A stretch of DNA of 64,000 bases from Deinococcus taeanensis (GTDB taxonomy: Bacteria; Deinococcota; Deinococci; Deinococcales; Deinococcaceae), in NCBI RefSeq assembly GCF_020229735.1, contig NZ_CP083458.1, positions 310,001 to 374,000 on the forward strand. The letters are read 5' to 3'. The position numbers were made by a program, and so were the translations under genes. This document shows, in pieces, positions 63,793 through 64,000 of this stretch. Position 1 is the stretch's first letter; each line of letters starts with the position of its first letter. The notes under the pieces were generated by a model. It had not been told where the DNA came from and did not search any database. It saw only the letters and a program-made list of their open reading frames with translations.

Positions 63793-64000
63793 GTGACCCG
63801 ACCTCTTTCTCGTCCCGCCCCGCCCGACGTCCTCGGTACCGGCGTTGCCTTTCCCATCAGCGTCAATGCCCGAGGTCAGCTGGGCATGGTGTCGGGCGAA
63901 CGCGCCGTCACCCAGGCCATCCTGACCCTGCTGATGACCGCGCGCGGCCAGCGCGTAATGCGCCCCGAGTACGGCTGCCGCATTCACGAACTGGTGTTCG
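63793..64000 (+). CDS. eCIS baseplate wedge protein (gp25 family), cut by the window end
   Basis: GTG 63793 follows CAGGAG. The 69 visible residues read GTGVAFPISVNARGQLGMVS, GERAVTQAILTLLMTARGQR and VMRPEYGCRIHELVF, the typical start of GPW/gp25 lysozyme-like baseplate proteins. They link sheath initiation to the baseplate. The gene continues to the right. Confidence 0.88.
   Translation, partial: MTRPLSRPAPPDVLGTGVAFPISVNARGQLGMVSGERAVTQAILTLLMTARGQRVMRPEYGCRIHELVF

Noticed and set aside
54790..64000. Prophage interpretation of the tail genes
   Set aside because: No capsid, portal, terminase, integrase or lysis genes in the visible part; DUF4157 and Pvc16-like proteins are typical of eCIS. 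The right side is not visible, so this is not final.

Overview
The window is high-GC bacterial DNA that most resembles a secondary replicon (megaplasmid or chromid) of a Deinococcus. The case rests on an iteron origin with its own RepA and ParAB, on many genes that look leaderless (a TACNNT-type -10 box about 7 nt before the start codon), on overlapping start/stop codons within operons, and on the gene set. No rRNA, tRNA or CRISPR was seen.

Layout. 1-10.9 kb: L-arabinose/arabinan operon on +: the end of a GH51 arabinofuranosidase, an ABC importer, araB-araD-araA, a secreted GH43 arabinanase, a zinc dehydrogenase and a LacI-type regulator. Two copies of one palindromic operator lie in it. 10.9-20.9 kb: a secreted serine hydrolase, a 1047-aa PAS/GAF/HD-GYP protein, a decayed acyl-CoA synthetase and a small GGDEF protein, separated by much degenerate DNA. 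20.9-30.4 kb: amino-sugar regulon: RpiR-family regulator, ABC importer and nagZ on +; nanE and nagA-nagB-II on -. The regulator operon and nagA share nearly the same promoter/operator. 30.6-35.2 kb: a small protein, a startless gene remnant, a membrane GGDEF protein, and a HAD-like protein preceded by a 38-bp perfect palindrome. 35.2-39.3 kb: the replication and partition module, parA-parB facing away from repA across a 12-iteron origin. 39.3-49.4 kb: two sulfur operons on -, ssu (sulfonate) and met (NIQQ), each with a TTGACA promoter and a recognisable SAM-I riboswitch. 49.6-54.1 kb: a three-gene cyanophycin operon (synthetase, isoaspartyl peptidase, cyanophycinase). 54.8-64 kb: part of an extracellular contractile injection system (eCIS): sheath, two tube proteins, two small proteins and a 1506-aa proline-rich DUF4157 protein on -, with Pvc16-like and gp25-like genes diverging on +.

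How the genes work together. Arabinan is cut outside the cell, arabinose is imported, and AraA-AraB-AraD lead to xylulose-5-phosphate. Amino sugars are imported, NagZ trims them, and NanE, NagA and NagB-II funnel them to fructose-6-phosphate; no kinase is visible here. The two sulfur operons appear to respond jointly to SAM. The cyanophycin operon can both make and degrade a nitrogen store.

The most noteworthy observations are the 14/25 identical C-terminal helix shared by the giant DUF4157 protein and a 59-aa protein of the same eCIS operon, the parS-like palindrome beside parAB, the shared RpiR promoter/operator, and the paired SAM-I riboswitches. All calls come from reading the sequence; no searches were run.
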